A DNA stretch of 64,000 nucleotides from Bradyrhizobium ottawaense (GCF_900099825.1 NZ_LT629693.1:3297001-3361000), one strand, 5' to 3'. Positions 16,193 to 24,724 are shown, counted from the stretch's first letter. Translations and numbers: made by a program. The notes: a model not told the origin generated them from the sequence alone.

Positions 16193-17387
16193 TCAGCACT
16201 GCGGCCGTCAACTCGACGCCGATGCAGCCGTAGAACGGCAGCGCGTAACTGCCGGACATATCGCGCAGCAGGCCGATCACCCCGGGACCGAACGCGTAGG
16301 TGATCTGGTTGATCGCGGTGATCAGGCTGACCAGCACGCCGAATGAACGCGGGTCGAACTCGCGCTGCACGATCAGCGACGGCAGCGTGATCAGGTTGCC
16401 AACCGAAAATCCGAACACCGCGCAGGCGGCGATGACGGCGATATCATTGTGCACGTTGATCAGGACCAGCAGCGCGCCGGCCTGGCTGATGAACGACAGC
16501 GACGACGCCAGCCGCTGATGGAGCCGGTCGATCACAAAGGAAAACAGCACGCGGCCGACCACCGCCATCGCCGTCAGGACGGCGACTGCAAGGGCAGCCT
16601 TCTCGCGTCCGATCCCCGAGTCCAGAAACGAGATCAGGTGGACGATGAAACCGACTTGCGCGAACAGCACCAGCGCGAACGCAATCGACACCGAGAGGAA
16701 GCCGATATCGCGAAACGCCTGCGCCCGGATCTGCGTCGGCGACGGCGCATCGGCCGCGGCCACGGAACCCGCATAGGCGTGAACCGGCGGCCGTCCGACG
16801 AAAATCAGGATCACCGGCACCATCAGCGCGACCATCACGACGGCTGACGCGATCATCGCACCCGAGAAGCCGAAATAGCCGATCGCGGCCACCAACAAGG
16901 GCACGCCGACGATGCCGCCAAAACTGGCGCCGTTCAGCGCCAGGCTGATCGCCATGCCGCGCTTCTTGTCAAACCAGAGCCCGAGCGTATTGTTGATGAT
17001 GCTGAGGCTGGTGCCGGCCCAGCCGAACGCCAGCACCGCGTTGGCGAGAAAGAGCTGCCAGGGCTCGTTGACCTGACCGATCGAGATCGCGGCCGCTGCC
17101 ATCGCGAAGGTGCCCGCGATCAGGCACTTGCGCGGACCGAACGCCTTGATCGCCTCGGCGACAAAGGCAACCAGCGCGGCGCCGAACAGATAGAAGAAGG
17201 TCGTGCCGGACGAGATCAGCGACGCCGGCCAGCCGTGCAGCCGATGCAGTTCGGCGACATAGACGCTCTGGCCGTAGAAGCCGAGCCCCCAGCCGAACGT
17301 CGCCAGCAGGAAACAGACGACGACAATGCGCCAGCCGTCGTAGCGGATGGAGGTTTCGTCCAACGTGATGTGACTGGAAGCGTCCAA
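16143..17387 (-). CDS. MFS transporter
   Basis: 414 residues from a TTG at 17387, preceded by AGAGGG. Twelve hydrophobic segments are visible; the GLWFDKKRGMAISLALNGASFGG stretch between helices 4 and 5 is typical of the monocarboxylate/oxalate:formate-like MFS branch. It would move an organic anion across the inner membrane. The C-terminus ends within the convergent VOC gene. Substrate unknown; the neighbouring catabolic genes suggest an aromatic or carboxylic acid. Confidence 0.87.
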   Translation of the reverse strand: MDASSHITLDETSIRYDGWRIVVVCFLLATFGWGLGFYGQSVYVAELHRLHGWPASLISSGTTFFYLFGAALVAFVAEAIKAFGPRKCLIAGTFAMAAAAISIGQVNEPWQLFLANAVLAFGWAGTSLSIINNTLGLWFDKKRGMAISLALNGASFGGIVGVPLLVAAIGYFGFSGAMIASAVVMVALMVPVILIFVGRPPVHAYAGSVAAADAPSPTQIRAQAFRDIGFLSVSIAFALVLFAQVGFIVHLISFLDSGIGREKAALAVAVLTAMAVVGRVLFSFVIDRLHQRLASSLSFISQAGALLVLINVHNDIAVIAACAVFGFSVGNLITLPSLIVQREFDPRSFGVLVSLITAINQITYAFGPGVIGLLRDMSGSYALPFYGCIGVELTAAVLIMVRGRAANRPDRAAL

Positions 17388-17535
17388 CGATCAACCCTCT
17401 TGAGCAGCGATCACACGCAAAGAGGTTCTTCGCGCTTCTACTGCAGCAAGTCGATAGCCACCCTCCAAGGTGCAAGGGTCATCGCTTCGATGCCCATCGA
17501 ACTGTCAGCAGCTGTCAGCTAGCCCGCCTTCGGAA

Positions 17536-18780
17536 TCAGATGCTGGGCTCGGGAAACTCGTCCACGGCCTGCAGGCTCGCCCGCCGCTTCGAAAACGACG
17601 CGAACAGCAGGATTCCGAGCCCCAGCAGCACCGGCGGGAACACCACCATGTTGACGGCGGACCAGCCGTAATGGGCCAGCAACTGGCCGGACGAGAACGA
17701 GCCCACCGCCATCATTCCGAACACCAGGAAGTCGTTGAAGGCCTGCACCTTGTTGCGTTCCTGCGGCCGGTGCGTCTCCAGCACCAGCGCCGAGGCGCCG
17801 ACGAAGGCGAAGTTCCAGCCGATGCCGAGCACGAACAGCGTCGCCCAGAAATGCATCGCGGTGATCCCGGACAGACCGATCGCCGCCCCCGTGGCCTCCA
17901 GAACCAGGCCGAGCGCGACGATCCTGGGCGCACCAAAGCGCGCGATCAGCGAGCCCGTGAAGAAGCTCGGTCCGTACATCGCCACGATGTGCCACTGAAT
18001 GCCGAAATTGGAATCGCTGACCGTGAGCCCGCACATCTTCATCGCCAGCGGCGCCGAGGTCATCACCAGGTTCATCATCGGATAGGCGATCACCCCGCAC
18101 ATCGCCGCCGCAATGAAGCGCGGCTGCCGCGCGATCTCGAACAGCGGCCGGCCGCCATGCAGATCGGCCGCTGCAGGCTTCGGCGCGTCGACGCCCGACA
18201 GCACCGCCATCGCCACCAGCGCAACGAGGGCCTGCATCACGAAGCTGAAGGCGAACAGGTAAGGCGGCCAGATATCCATGGTCCATTGCACAAGCTGCGG
18301 ACCGAGCACGCCGGCGAACACGCCGCCCGCCATCACCCAGGATACGGCCTTGGGCCGGAACGCGGCGCTGGCGCCATCGGCCGCCGCGAAGCGATAGGAT
18401 TGCGACACCGCGCCATAGAGCCCGCCGAGGAAGGTCGCGCCGCAAAACAGCCAGAACGACGCATGCAGGATCGCAAACGCACCGAGCGCGCCGGTCAGTA
18501 CGCCGCAGAAGGTGCCGATGATGAAGGCGACACGGCGGCCATAGGCGCGCGAGATGGCGCCGGTCGGCAACGTGCCGGCGGCGAGGCCGAGCACGTACAT
18601 CGACAGCGGCACGGTGGCGAGCGAGATCGACGGCGCCAGCGTCGCGCCGACGATCGAGCCGGTGGCGAAAATCACCGCCGAATTGGCGCCGGTCAGCGCC
18701 TGCGCCGCGGCCAGGCGCAGCACGTTGGCGCGCGCCCGCGCGTCATCAGCGATCTCTTGCGTGGCTGTCGTATCCAACAT
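17536..18780 (-). CDS. MFS transporter (drug/metabolite type)
   Basis: 414 residues from the ATG at 18780 (MLDTTATQEI); an upstream ATG at 18873 would add a non-conserved, Arg-rich stretch. About twelve transmembrane segments with the MFS motif GAISRAYGRRVAF after helix 2 and a repeat of the fold in the second half. It belongs to the general MFS family; no substrate-specific motif is recognised. It lies in line with the preceding MFS gene, 149 bases away, but no shared function is evident. Confidence 0.85.
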   Translation of the reverse strand: MLDTTATQEIADDARARANVLRLAAAQALTGANSAVIFATGSIVGATLAPSISLATVPLSMYVLGLAAGTLPTGAISRAYGRRVAFIIGTFCGVLTGALGAFAILHASFWLFCGATFLGGLYGAVSQSYRFAAADGASAAFRPKAVSWVMAGGVFAGVLGPQLVQWTMDIWPPYLFAFSFVMQALVALVAMAVLSGVDAPKPAAADLHGGRPLFEIARQPRFIAAAMCGVIAYPMMNLVMTSAPLAMKMCGLTVSDSNFGIQWHIVAMYGPSFFTGSLIARFGAPRIVALGLVLEATGAAIGLSGITAMHFWATLFVLGIGWNFAFVGASALVLETHRPQERNKVQAFNDFLVFGMMAVGSFSSGQLLAHYGWSAVNMVVFPPVLLGLGILLFASFSKRRASLQAVDEFPEPSI

Positions 18781-18894
18781 CGGCCATTCCCGCCCGGCAG
18801 GCCCCCGACGAAGAGAGCCTTGAATCATTTTCGGCACTATGGAGACGTGCGCCCGGGCTATCAACCGACGCAAATGGGCGCGCGCTATGCACCG

Positions 18895-19006
18895 GCGTCA
18901 CCCTTAGGTGATCGCCGCGTCACCTCTTGGTGATCGCCGCGTCACCCCTGGTGATCGCAGCGTCACCCCTTGGTGATCGCCCCCGCGTCGCCCTTTGTCG
19001 ATCGCG
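18895..19006. repeat. Tandem 21-22-bp repeats overlapping a gene end
   Basis: Four head-to-tail units of 21-22 bases, consensus GCGTCACCCCTTGGTGATCG, lie at 18895-18916, 18917-18938, 18939-18959 and 18960-18981, followed by a degenerate fifth at 18985-19006. Each unit is itself palindromic (TCACC...GGTGA). Units 4 and 5 encode the last residues of the DUF938 methyltransferase, so copy number could alter its C-terminus. Confidence 0.85.
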
Positions 19007-19670
19007 CGAAGGCCAGAATCAGGTTGTTGGCGGGCATTTCCACGGTTTCGACCAGAGCGAGGCCAACGCCATCGGCCAATGACCTGATATCTCCGATGTC
19101 GCGCACACCCCATTCGGCATCGCGCTCGCGCAGGCTGGTGTCGAACACGGCATTGCTGAGCGCGGTGTGCTTGCCGTCACGCTTGAACGGCCCGTAGAGA
19201 AATAGCCGCCCGTCCAGCCGCAGGTATCGCGCAGCACCGGCAAACAGCCCCTCAGCCACGCGCCACGGCGCGATGTGAACGACGTTGGCGCAGAACACCG
19301 CCAGCAGTTCGCCGGGGCCGCTGCCGTCCTGCATCGCCGCGCACCAAGCGGGATCGGAAAGGTCGATCGTGAGCGGCGGACGGATGTTGGGAAGGCCGGC
19401 ATGGTCACGCCACGCCGCGATGCTGCTCAGATGGCGCTCGTTGGTATCGCTCGGCCACCAGGTGAGGTCGGGAGTTTGCTTTGCAAAATGGACCACGTGC
19501 TGGCCGGTGCCGCTGCCGGCCTCCAGCACATCGCCGGATTTGCCGGCGAGGAATTTCCGCAACACCGCCCAGATCGGCTCGTGGTTGCGGTGGAACGCCG
19601 CCGCATCCAGCCGTCCGTCGGGCTCGACCGGCCGGCCATCCTTGCCGAACTCAACGACATATTCCGCCAT
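18963..19670 (-). CDS. DUF938-family SAM-dependent methyltransferase
   Basis: 235 residues. The class I methyltransferase fold begins with VLEAGSGTGQHVVHFAKQTP (SAM-binding loop) and continues with WWPSDTN and FCANVVHIAPWRVAEGLFAGAARYL. These match the DUF938 family, also found as a domain in eukaryotic METTL26-type proteins; its substrate is unknown. The C-terminal GDAGAITKG is encoded within the tandem repeat array, so the natural end may once have been different. It is 63 bases downstream of the ArsR-type regulator on the same strand. Confidence 0.85.
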   Translation of the reverse strand: MAEYVVEFGKDGRPVEPDGRLDAAAFHRNHEPIWAVLRKFLAGKSGDVLEAGSGTGQHVVHFAKQTPDLTWWPSDTNERHLSSIAAWRDHAGLPNIRPPLTIDLSDPAWCAAMQDGSGPGELLAVFCANVVHIAPWRVAEGLFAGAARYLRLDGRLFLYGPFKRDGKHTALSNAVFDTSLRERDAEWGVRDIGDIRSLADGVGLALVETVEMPANNLILAFARSTKGDAGAITKG

Positions 19671-19733
19671 GGCAGTCTTATACCGTATCGGCGGACGATG
19701 GCAGCAACCAAAGTCGCCGCCGGCGGCGGTGCG

Positions 19734-20099
19734 TCACTTCAGATCCCCGCAATAGATTTCCTTCAGCAATTGCAGAACGCGCAAGGCATTCCGGTCGACA
19801 ACGCGGTAGTGTAGCGTCTGCGAGGCCCGCCGGAATTCGACCAGACCGTCGGCGCGCAATTTTGCAAGGTGCTGCGACAGAGCCGACTGGCTGAGCTTGG
19901 CGACGCCGACGAGTTCACCGACGGTCATCTCGCCACGCGCTGCCAGAAAGCAAAGCACCAGCAAACGCTTCTCGTGACCCAGCAATTTGAGAAGTTGCGC
20001 GGCCTCACCGGCCTGCTTCGCCAGTTTCTTCAGTGACGCCGCGTCGTCGGCGCCGGTTCTCGGGGGTGTCTTCGTGGCTTTTGCCGCGGCGGCTCGCAT
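19734..20099 (-). CDS. ArsR-family thiol-sensing repressor (SqrR/BigR-like) of the sox locus
   Basis: 121 residues from the ATG at 20099; an in-frame ATG at 20174 would lie inside the palindromic operator and give a long, low-complexity N-terminus, so it is less likely. The winged-helix core has MTVGELVGVAKLSQSALSQHLAKLRADGLVEFRR. Two cysteines, at about residues 50 (VLCFLA) and 117 (IYCGDLK), stand in the same places as the dithiol pair of the persulfide sensors SqrR and BigR, which form a tetrasulfide bridge and leave DNA when sulfane sulfur accumulates. It is divergent from soxC and probably represses the sox operon and itself. Could equally be called the sox-locus SoxR of the ArsR family. 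Confidence 0.85.
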   Translation of the reverse strand: MRAAAAKATKTPPRTGADDAASLKKLAKQAGEAAQLLKLLGHEKRLLVLCFLAARGEMTVGELVGVAKLSQSALSQHLAKLRADGLVEFRRASQTLHYRVVDRNALRVLQLLKEIYCGDLK

Positions 20100-20170
20100 T
20101 GCTTCATTTCCAATCGGTACCGGCGCCGACCAAGGCACCTGGAGCAGTTTACCGCGCCCATGATTGTTTA

Positions 20171-20193
20171 GCATTGACTAAATTAGTGAATGC
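20171..20193. promoter_or_regulatory. 23-bp palindromic operator in the regulator/soxC divergent promoter
   Basis: Two 11-base arms, GCATTGACTAA (20171-20181) and TTAGTGAATGC (20183-20193), are reverse complements at 10 of 11 positions around a single central base. A possible -35 element for soxC, TTGACT (20174-20179), lies inside the left arm, so a bound repressor would block polymerase. The site is 61 bases upstream of the soxC start. Its size and position fit a dimeric ArsR-type repressor. Confidence 0.75.
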
Positions 20194-20253
20194 CGATAGG
20201 TCTGAAAAAAAGCAACAAATCATGCGGCTACATGGCCGCGGGGAGAAGGAAAC

Positions 20254-21549
20254 ATGCGGCCCAGCTCCTGGCGCAGCATATCTCTATCGTCGAACGTTGC
20301 CGGCACGCCGCTCGGACGACGCTCCTTTCTGGGGCTCGGCGCCGCATTGACCGGCAGCCTCGCGATCGGCGCGAAGCCAGCCAATGCCGCGCCCGCCTCC
20401 CCGCCTGCGGATGCACCCTGGTCGCAATCGCTCGGCGCAGGCGTGGTCGATCGGCCCTATGGCAGGCCCGCCGACACCGAGGCCGGCGTCATCAGGCGCA
20501 ACGTTCCGTGGCTGACCGCCGGGGCCGAATCTTCCGTCAGCTTTTCACCGCTGCAGGACCTGCACGGCATCATCACTCCCAATGGCCTGTTTTTCGAACG
20601 CTATCATGCTGGACGGCCAGACATCGATCCCGACCAGCACCGATTGATGATCCATGGCCTGGTCGAGCGTCCGCTGGTCCTCACCATGAAGGACATCGTG
20701 CGCTTTCCATCAACGTCGCGCATCCATTTCATCGAATGCCCGGCCAATGGCGGCATGGAATGGCGCGCCGCGCAGGTCAACTCGCTGCAGTTCAATCATG
20801 GCATGATCAGTTGCGCGGAATGGACCGGCGTGAGGCTATCGACCCTGCTCGACGAGGTCGGGGTCAGGAAGGAAGCGAAATGGGCGATGGTCGAGGGCGC
20901 CGACGGCGCGCACATGAACCGCAGCCTGACGCTCGACAAATGTCTCGACGATTGCCTTGTGGTCTACGCACAAAATGGCGAGGCACTGCGGCCGGAACAG
21001 GGTTACCCATTGCGGCTGGTGGTGCCGGGCTGGGAAGGCAACGTCAACATCAAGTGGCTGCGACGGATCAAGCTCGGCGACAGGCCCTGGTTTTCCCGCG
21101 AAGAAACCTCGAAATATACCGACCTGATGCCGGACGGCACCTCACGCGGGTTCACCTGGCTGATCGACGCCAAGTCGGTGATCACATTCCCCTGTCCGGA
21201 AAAGCCGCTCACGGGCCCGGGCCTCTATGAGATCAGGGGATTGGCGTGGACCGGCAATGGCAAGGTCAAACGTGTCGACGTCTCGACCGACGGCGGCGTC
21301 AACTGGCAGACCGCACGGCTGCATGAACCGGTACTGTCGAAGGCGCTGACAAAATTCACGCTACCCTGGCAATGGGACGGCCAGCCCGCGCTGCTGGAAT
21401 CGCGGGCGATCGACGAAACCGGCTACGTGCAACCGACCATTGCGCAACTGCGGACGCAGCGTGGAACGAATTCGGTCTATCACAACAATTCGATCCAGAC
21501 CTGGCAGATCAAGCCTGACGGGAGCGTATTTGATGTTCAGCTCGCGTGA
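20254..21549 (+). CDS. soxC: Sulfane dehydrogenase molybdenum subunit SoxC
   Basis: 431 residues. A twin-arginine signal (GRRSFLGLGAAL at about 21-32) exports the folded molybdoprotein. The sulfite-oxidase-type molybdopterin domain has the Mo-binding cysteine at about 162 in HFIECPANGGMEW, and the dimerisation domain ends the protein. With the cytochrome SoxD it oxidises the sulfane sulfur on SoxY, yielding six electrons. A strong ribosome-binding site (GGAGAAGGAA) precedes the ATG. It is the first gene of the sox operon here, behind the palindromic operator; soxD overlaps its 3' end. Confidence 0.95.
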   Translation: MRPSSWRSISLSSNVAGTPLGRRSFLGLGAALTGSLAIGAKPANAAPASPPADAPWSQSLGAGVVDRPYGRPADTEAGVIRRNVPWLTAGAESSVSFSPLQDLHGIITPNGLFFERYHAGRPDIDPDQHRLMIHGLVERPLVLTMKDIVRFPSTSRIHFIECPANGGMEWRAAQVNSLQFNHGMISCAEWTGVRLSTLLDEVGVRKEAKWAMVEGADGAHMNRSLTLDKCLDDCLVVYAQNGEALRPEQGYPLRLVVPGWEGNVNIKWLRRIKLGDRPWFSREETSKYTDLMPDGTSRGFTWLIDAKSVITFPCPEKPLTGPGLYEIRGLAWTGNGKVKRVDVSTDGGVNWQTARLHEPVLSKALTKFTLPWQWDGQPALLESRAIDETGYVQPTIAQLRTQRGTNSVYHNNSIQTWQIKPDGSVFDVQLA

Positions 21550-22231
21550 ACATTCCATGCTGCTCGGCTTTGGCCTGAACTTTGGCCTAGTCTTGGGCCT
21601 GATGCTGGCCGCCGGCACCTTCGCAGGCGCAGCAGAGCCCGGACACTTTGGTTATGGCAACAAAGCCACGCCCGAACTGATCGCCGGATGGAATATCGAC
21701 GTGCGCGGAGACGATGGCGTTGGTCTGCCCGCCGGCAGCGGCACTGTTGAACGGGGCGCGGATGTATATGCCGAGCAGTGCGCCGCCTGCCATGGAACCT
21801 TCGGCGAAGGCGAAGGCCGCTTTCCCAAACTGGTCGGCGGCAAGGGAACGCTCAGGGGGGAACGGCCCGAGCCGACGGTCGGCAGCTACTGGCCGTTTGC
21901 GCCGACCTTATGGGATTACATTAACCGCGCCATGCCGATGCCCGCGCCGCACACATTGTCAGCCGATGACGTTTATGCTTTGACAGCCTATATTCTGAAC
22001 CTGAACGACATCGTTCCGAATGAATTCGTTGCCGACCGGACCAGTGTGCCCACAGTCAAAATGCCCAATCGCGAAAGTTTCATCTGGACCGATCCAAGAC
22101 CTGATACGATGGCCAAGCCATGCATGAACGCCTGCAACGATCCTGCGGAAACAAGGATTGTGTCCACGGCCGAAGGCAAGCAATTGACGCCGCGCACGAC
22201 GGGACCGCTCGATACCATGCAGTCAAAGTAG
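21533..22231 (+). CDS. soxD: SoxD-like c-type cytochrome, single haem
   Basis: 232 residues from the ATG at 21533, which overlaps the soxC stop by 17 bases and follows GGGAG. An N-terminal hydrophobic export segment is followed by one haem motif, CAACH at residues 83-87, and by cytochrome-like helices. It is the electron-accepting partner of SoxC. The Paracoccus SoxD is longer and diheme; this one has a single CxxCH, and the C-terminal stretch with CMNACNDPAE does not contain a second. Electrons probably go on to a soluble cytochrome c. The assignment rests on the SoxC overlap and on the haem domain. Confidence 0.85.
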   Translation: MFSSREHSMLLGFGLNFGLVLGLMLAAGTFAGAAEPGHFGYGNKATPELIAGWNIDVRGDDGVGLPAGSGTVERGADVYAEQCAACHGTFGEGEGRFPKLVGGKGTLRGERPEPTVGSYWPFAPTLWDYINRAMPMPAPHTLSADDVYALTAYILNLNDIVPNEFVADRTSVPTVKMPNRESFIWTDPRPDTMAKPCMNACNDPAETRIVSTAEGKQLTPRTTGPLDTMQSK

Positions 22232-22246
22232 AAAACGGGAACGCCA

Positions 22247-22618
22247 TTGACCAAGCGCCTTTCAACGAAGCCTGTCACTAGTCCGGCGCTCGTCCTGCTG
22301 TTGCTGGCTGGTATCGTGGCATTCGCAAATCCTGCCCATGCGCAGTCCGCGGCCGCCGAAGGCCAGAAGATCGCTTTCGACCGCAGCAAGGGCAACTGCC
22401 TGACCTGCCATGTCATCAAGGGCGGCGACCTGCCCGGCTCGATCGCGCCGGAACTGGTCGACATCAAGAGCAAATATCCCAATCGCGCCGATCTCGTCGC
22501 CATTCTGACCGACGAAACCCTACGCAATCCGCTGACCGTGATGCCTCCGTTCGGACGAAACCGGATTCTGACCGAGCAGGAGATCAACGCGGTGGTGGAT
22601 TTCCTGCAGACGCTGTGA
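22247..22618 (+). CDS. soxX: Sulfur-oxidising cytochrome SoxX
   Basis: 123 residues from a TTG at 22247. A signal peptide (to about ANPAHAQ) precedes a small monohaem cytochrome domain with CLTCH at 51-55 and the distal methionine in NPLTVMPPFGRN. SoxX pairs with SoxA to load thiosulfate onto the SoxY cysteine. The gene order XYZA is the usual one, except that the CD pair stands in front rather than behind. Confidence 0.92.
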   Translation: MTKRLSTKPVTSPALVLLLLAGIVAFANPAHAQSAAAEGQKIAFDRSKGNCLTCHVIKGGDLPGSIAPELVDIKSKYPNRADLVAILTDETLRNPLTVMPPFGRNRILTEQEINAVVDFLQTL

Positions 22619-22661
22619 CGCAAAGCCGTGGCGCGCGAGCGCACGCGCGAGGAGATTTTCG

Positions 22662-23153
22662 ATGGACAGGACTGACACACGGTTTTCAGCCCCGCGGCGG
22701 CTGATCCTGCAAGGCATCGGTGCGGTCGCACTGCTCGGCCTTGGCAATATCCCGTTCGTGAGTGGCGCGTTCGCCGCCGCTAACGACAAATATCCGGAAG
22801 AGGCCTTCAAGGCCAAAAGCGAGGCCGATGCGATCAAGGCGCTCTACGGCAAGACCGCGGAGGCTTCCGACAAGGTCAAGCTCGATGCGCCCGAGATCGC
22901 CGAGAACGGCGCCGTGGTGCCGGTATCGGTGACGACAACGCTTCCCGACGTGACCTCGATCTCGTTCCTGGTCAGCGAAAATCCGGTCGTGCTGGTGGCG
23001 TCCTACAAGATTCCCGCAGGCACGATGCCCAGCGTCGCCAATCGCATCAAGATGGCGAAGACTAGCAACGTCATCGTCGTCGTCGAAGCCGGCGGCAAGG
23101 TCTACAGCACCACCAAAGAGGTCAAGGTCACCGTCGGCGGCTGCGGCGGCTAA
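22662..23153 (+). CDS. soxY: Sulfur-carrier protein SoxY
   Basis: 163 residues. A twin-arginine-like signal (APRRLILQGIGAVALLG) leads into the SoxY domain, and the protein ends with the swinging-arm motif GGCGG, whose cysteine (about 161) carries the sulfur intermediate covalently. It forms a heterodimer with SoxZ, encoded next after a palindromic repeat. Confidence 0.96.
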   Translation: MDRTDTRFSAPRRLILQGIGAVALLGLGNIPFVSGAFAAANDKYPEEAFKAKSEADAIKALYGKTAEASDKVKLDAPEIAENGAVVPVSVTTTLPDVTSISFLVSENPVVLVASYKIPAGTMPSVANRIKMAKTSNVIVVVEAGGKVYSTTKEVKVTVGGCGG

Positions 23154-23154
23154 C

Positions 23155-23203
23155 GCGCATGACCCGGAAAAGTGGGAACCGGTTTTCCGACCAGATCATG
23201 CGC
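23155..23203. repeat. 49-bp palindromic repeat between soxY and soxZ
   Basis: Outer arms GCGCATGA (23155-23162) and TCATGCGC (23196-23203) and inner arms CGGAAAA / TTTTCCG are inverted. Elements of this type are scattered in Rhizobiales genomes. Here one sits inside an operon, between two genes whose products act as a 1:1 dimer. Confidence 0.8.
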
Positions 23204-23229
23204 AAACTGTAAAGCCAGGGGAATAAAAA

Positions 23230-23541
23230 ATGCCATCGACCATTCGCGTGCGCGCAACTTCGAACGGCGACATCACCGAGGTGCAGGCGCTGATCCAACA
23301 CCCCATGGACTCGGGCTTCGTCAAGGACGCCAAGGGCGAGATCATTTCGCCGCATTTCATCCAGCAGCTCACCTTCGAATATGACGGCAAGAACGTCTTC
23401 GCGGCCAACTGGGGCGGCGGCGTCTCCAAGGACCCCTACGTCAAGTTCGCCTTCAAGGGCGGCAAGAAGGGCGACGACCTGAAGATCAGCTGGATCGACA
23501 ACAAGGGCGCGACCGACACCACCACGGCGAAGATTCAATGA
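23230..23541 (+). CDS. soxZ: Sulfur-carrier partner SoxZ
   Basis: 103 residues, no signal peptide, as expected since SoxZ is exported with SoxY through Tat. SoxZ features include the N-terminal RVRATSNGDITEVQALIQHPMDSG, FIQQLTFEYDGKNVF and the immunoglobulin-like strands that follow. An A-rich stretch with AGGGGA precedes the ATG. Its stop overlaps the soxA start. Confidence 0.95.
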   Translation: MPSTIRVRATSNGDITEVQALIQHPMDSGFVKDAKGEIISPHFIQQLTFEYDGKNVFAANWGGGVSKDPYVKFAFKGGKKGDDLKISWIDNKGATDTTTAKIQ

Positions 23542-24401
23542 AGCCGCGATCCGCGATCCATTTCGCTTCCGCCGCGCTCGCGCTCGCCGCGCTGGCGTTC
23601 GCAATGCCGTACGCGACGGCCGCCGACACGGTCGATCCGATCGCCGATGCCAAGGCGTTCAAGAAATTCTTCACCGACAAGTTTCCCAAGTTGAAGCTGG
23701 AAGACTTCGTCAACGGTCCGTATTCGATGAACGAGGACCTGCACAAGCAATGGGAAGAGAAGGAACAGTTTCCGCCCTACGAGTTCTCGCTCGAAATGGG
23801 CAAGGAGATGTTCACGAAGCCGTTCAAGAACGGCAAGAGCTATGAGGACTGCTTCCCGAACAAGGGCATCGGCATCCGCCAGAACTATCCCACCTTCGAC
23901 GAAAAGGAAGGCAAGGTCATCACGCTGGAGCTGGCGCTGAACCGCTGCCGCGAGGCCAACGGCGAGCCGGCGTTCTCCTACGTGAAGGACGAAATGGCGG
24001 CGCTGACCGCCTACATGGCCTTCACCTCGCGCGGCAAGCCGATGGACATCAAGATACCCAGCGATCCGCGCGCGCTCGAAGCCTACGAGAAGGGCAAGGA
24101 ATACTTCTACACCCGCCGCGGCCAGCTCAATTTCTCCTGCGCCACCTGCCATGTGCAGAGCCCGGGCGAGCGCATCCGCGCCGAAGTGCTGGCGCCCGCG
24201 CTCGGCATTCTCAACGCGATGCCGATCTACCGTTCGGAATGGAGCGGCATGGGCACCACCAGCCGGCGCTTCACCACCTGCAACAGCCAGATCCGCGGCG
24301 TTCCGCTCAGTCCGCAGGACGATGAGTATCGCAACGTCGAATATTATCTGTCCTATGTCAGCAACGGGCTGCCGATTTCGGGTCCGGGAGCGCGGCCATG
24401 A
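23538..24401 (+). CDS. soxA: L-cysteine S-thiosulfotransferase subunit SoxA (monohaem form)
   Basis: 287 residues with a signal peptide ending near YATAAD. The C-terminal haem motif CATCH is at 201-205, and the active-site cysteine, normally a persulfide haem ligand, is at about 248 in TTCNSQIRG. The N-terminal half has two cysteines (DCFPNKG and NRCREANG) where diheme SoxA proteins hold a second CxxCH, so this is the monohaem type in which those cysteines form a disulfide. SoxXA joins thiosulfate to SoxY. Confidence 0.93.
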   Translation: MKPRSAIHFASAALALAALAFAMPYATAADTVDPIADAKAFKKFFTDKFPKLKLEDFVNGPYSMNEDLHKQWEEKEQFPPYEFSLEMGKEMFTKPFKNGKSYEDCFPNKGIGIRQNYPTFDEKEGKVITLELALNRCREANGEPAFSYVKDEMAALTAYMAFTSRGKPMDIKIPSDPRALEAYEKGKEYFYTRRGQLNFSCATCHVQSPGERIRAEVLAPALGILNAMPIYRSEWSGMGTTSRRFTTCNSQIRGVPLSPQDDEYRNVEYYLSYVSNGLPISGPGARP

Positions 24402-24706
24402 ACATGCTTAAGCCGGTACTGGCTTCGATGCTTCTGCTCGCAGGCTCGGTGTGCGCGCTCGCCGCCAGCGAGGACGACTTCAAGGCGGCTTACGCCGCAG
24501 CCGAAGCCGCCAACAAAGAGGCCGCGGCCTTGCGCAACCAGTGGACCACGACAGCGGCGACGCTGGCGGCCGCGAAGAAGTCGGCCGACGCCGGCGACTT
24601 CGACAAGGCCATTGCAGCGGCGAAGGAAGCCGAGGCGCTCGCCAAGGCCTCGAGCTTCCAGGCCACCAGCGAGAAGACCCGCTGGAAAGACCTGGAAATA
24701 CGCTAA
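24398..24706 (+). CDS. SoxXA-binding-protein-like (SoxK/SAXB type) periplasmic protein
   Basis: 102 residues, the ATG overlapping the soxA stop (ATGA at 24398-24401). A signal peptide (about 1-22) precedes an alanine- and lysine-rich helical mature protein with a TPR-like stretch (AAKKSADAGDFDKAIAAAKEAEALAKASSFQAT). Small helical proteins of this pattern next to soxA bind and activate SoxXA in other sulfur oxidisers. Sequence alone is weak evidence because the composition is simple; position between soxA and soxB is the stronger point. Confidence 0.65.
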   Translation: MNMLKPVLASMLLLAGSVCALAASEDDFKAAYAAAEAANKEAAALRNQWTTTAATLAAAKKSADAGDFDKAIAAAKEAEALAKASSFQATSEKTRWKDLEIR

Positions 24707-24724
24707 GCGCGCGCGGAGAGACGC

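Noticed and set aside
17470..18933. A 487-codon open frame on the plus strand opposite the MFS gene
   Set aside because: It is the GC-rich shadow of the minus-strand transporter: its translation is Arg/His/Gln-rich and has no fold, whereas the opposite strand encodes twelve transmembrane helices.
18895..19006. Tandem repeats considered as a CRISPR array
   Set aside because: The units are contiguous with no unique spacers, and no cas genes are near.
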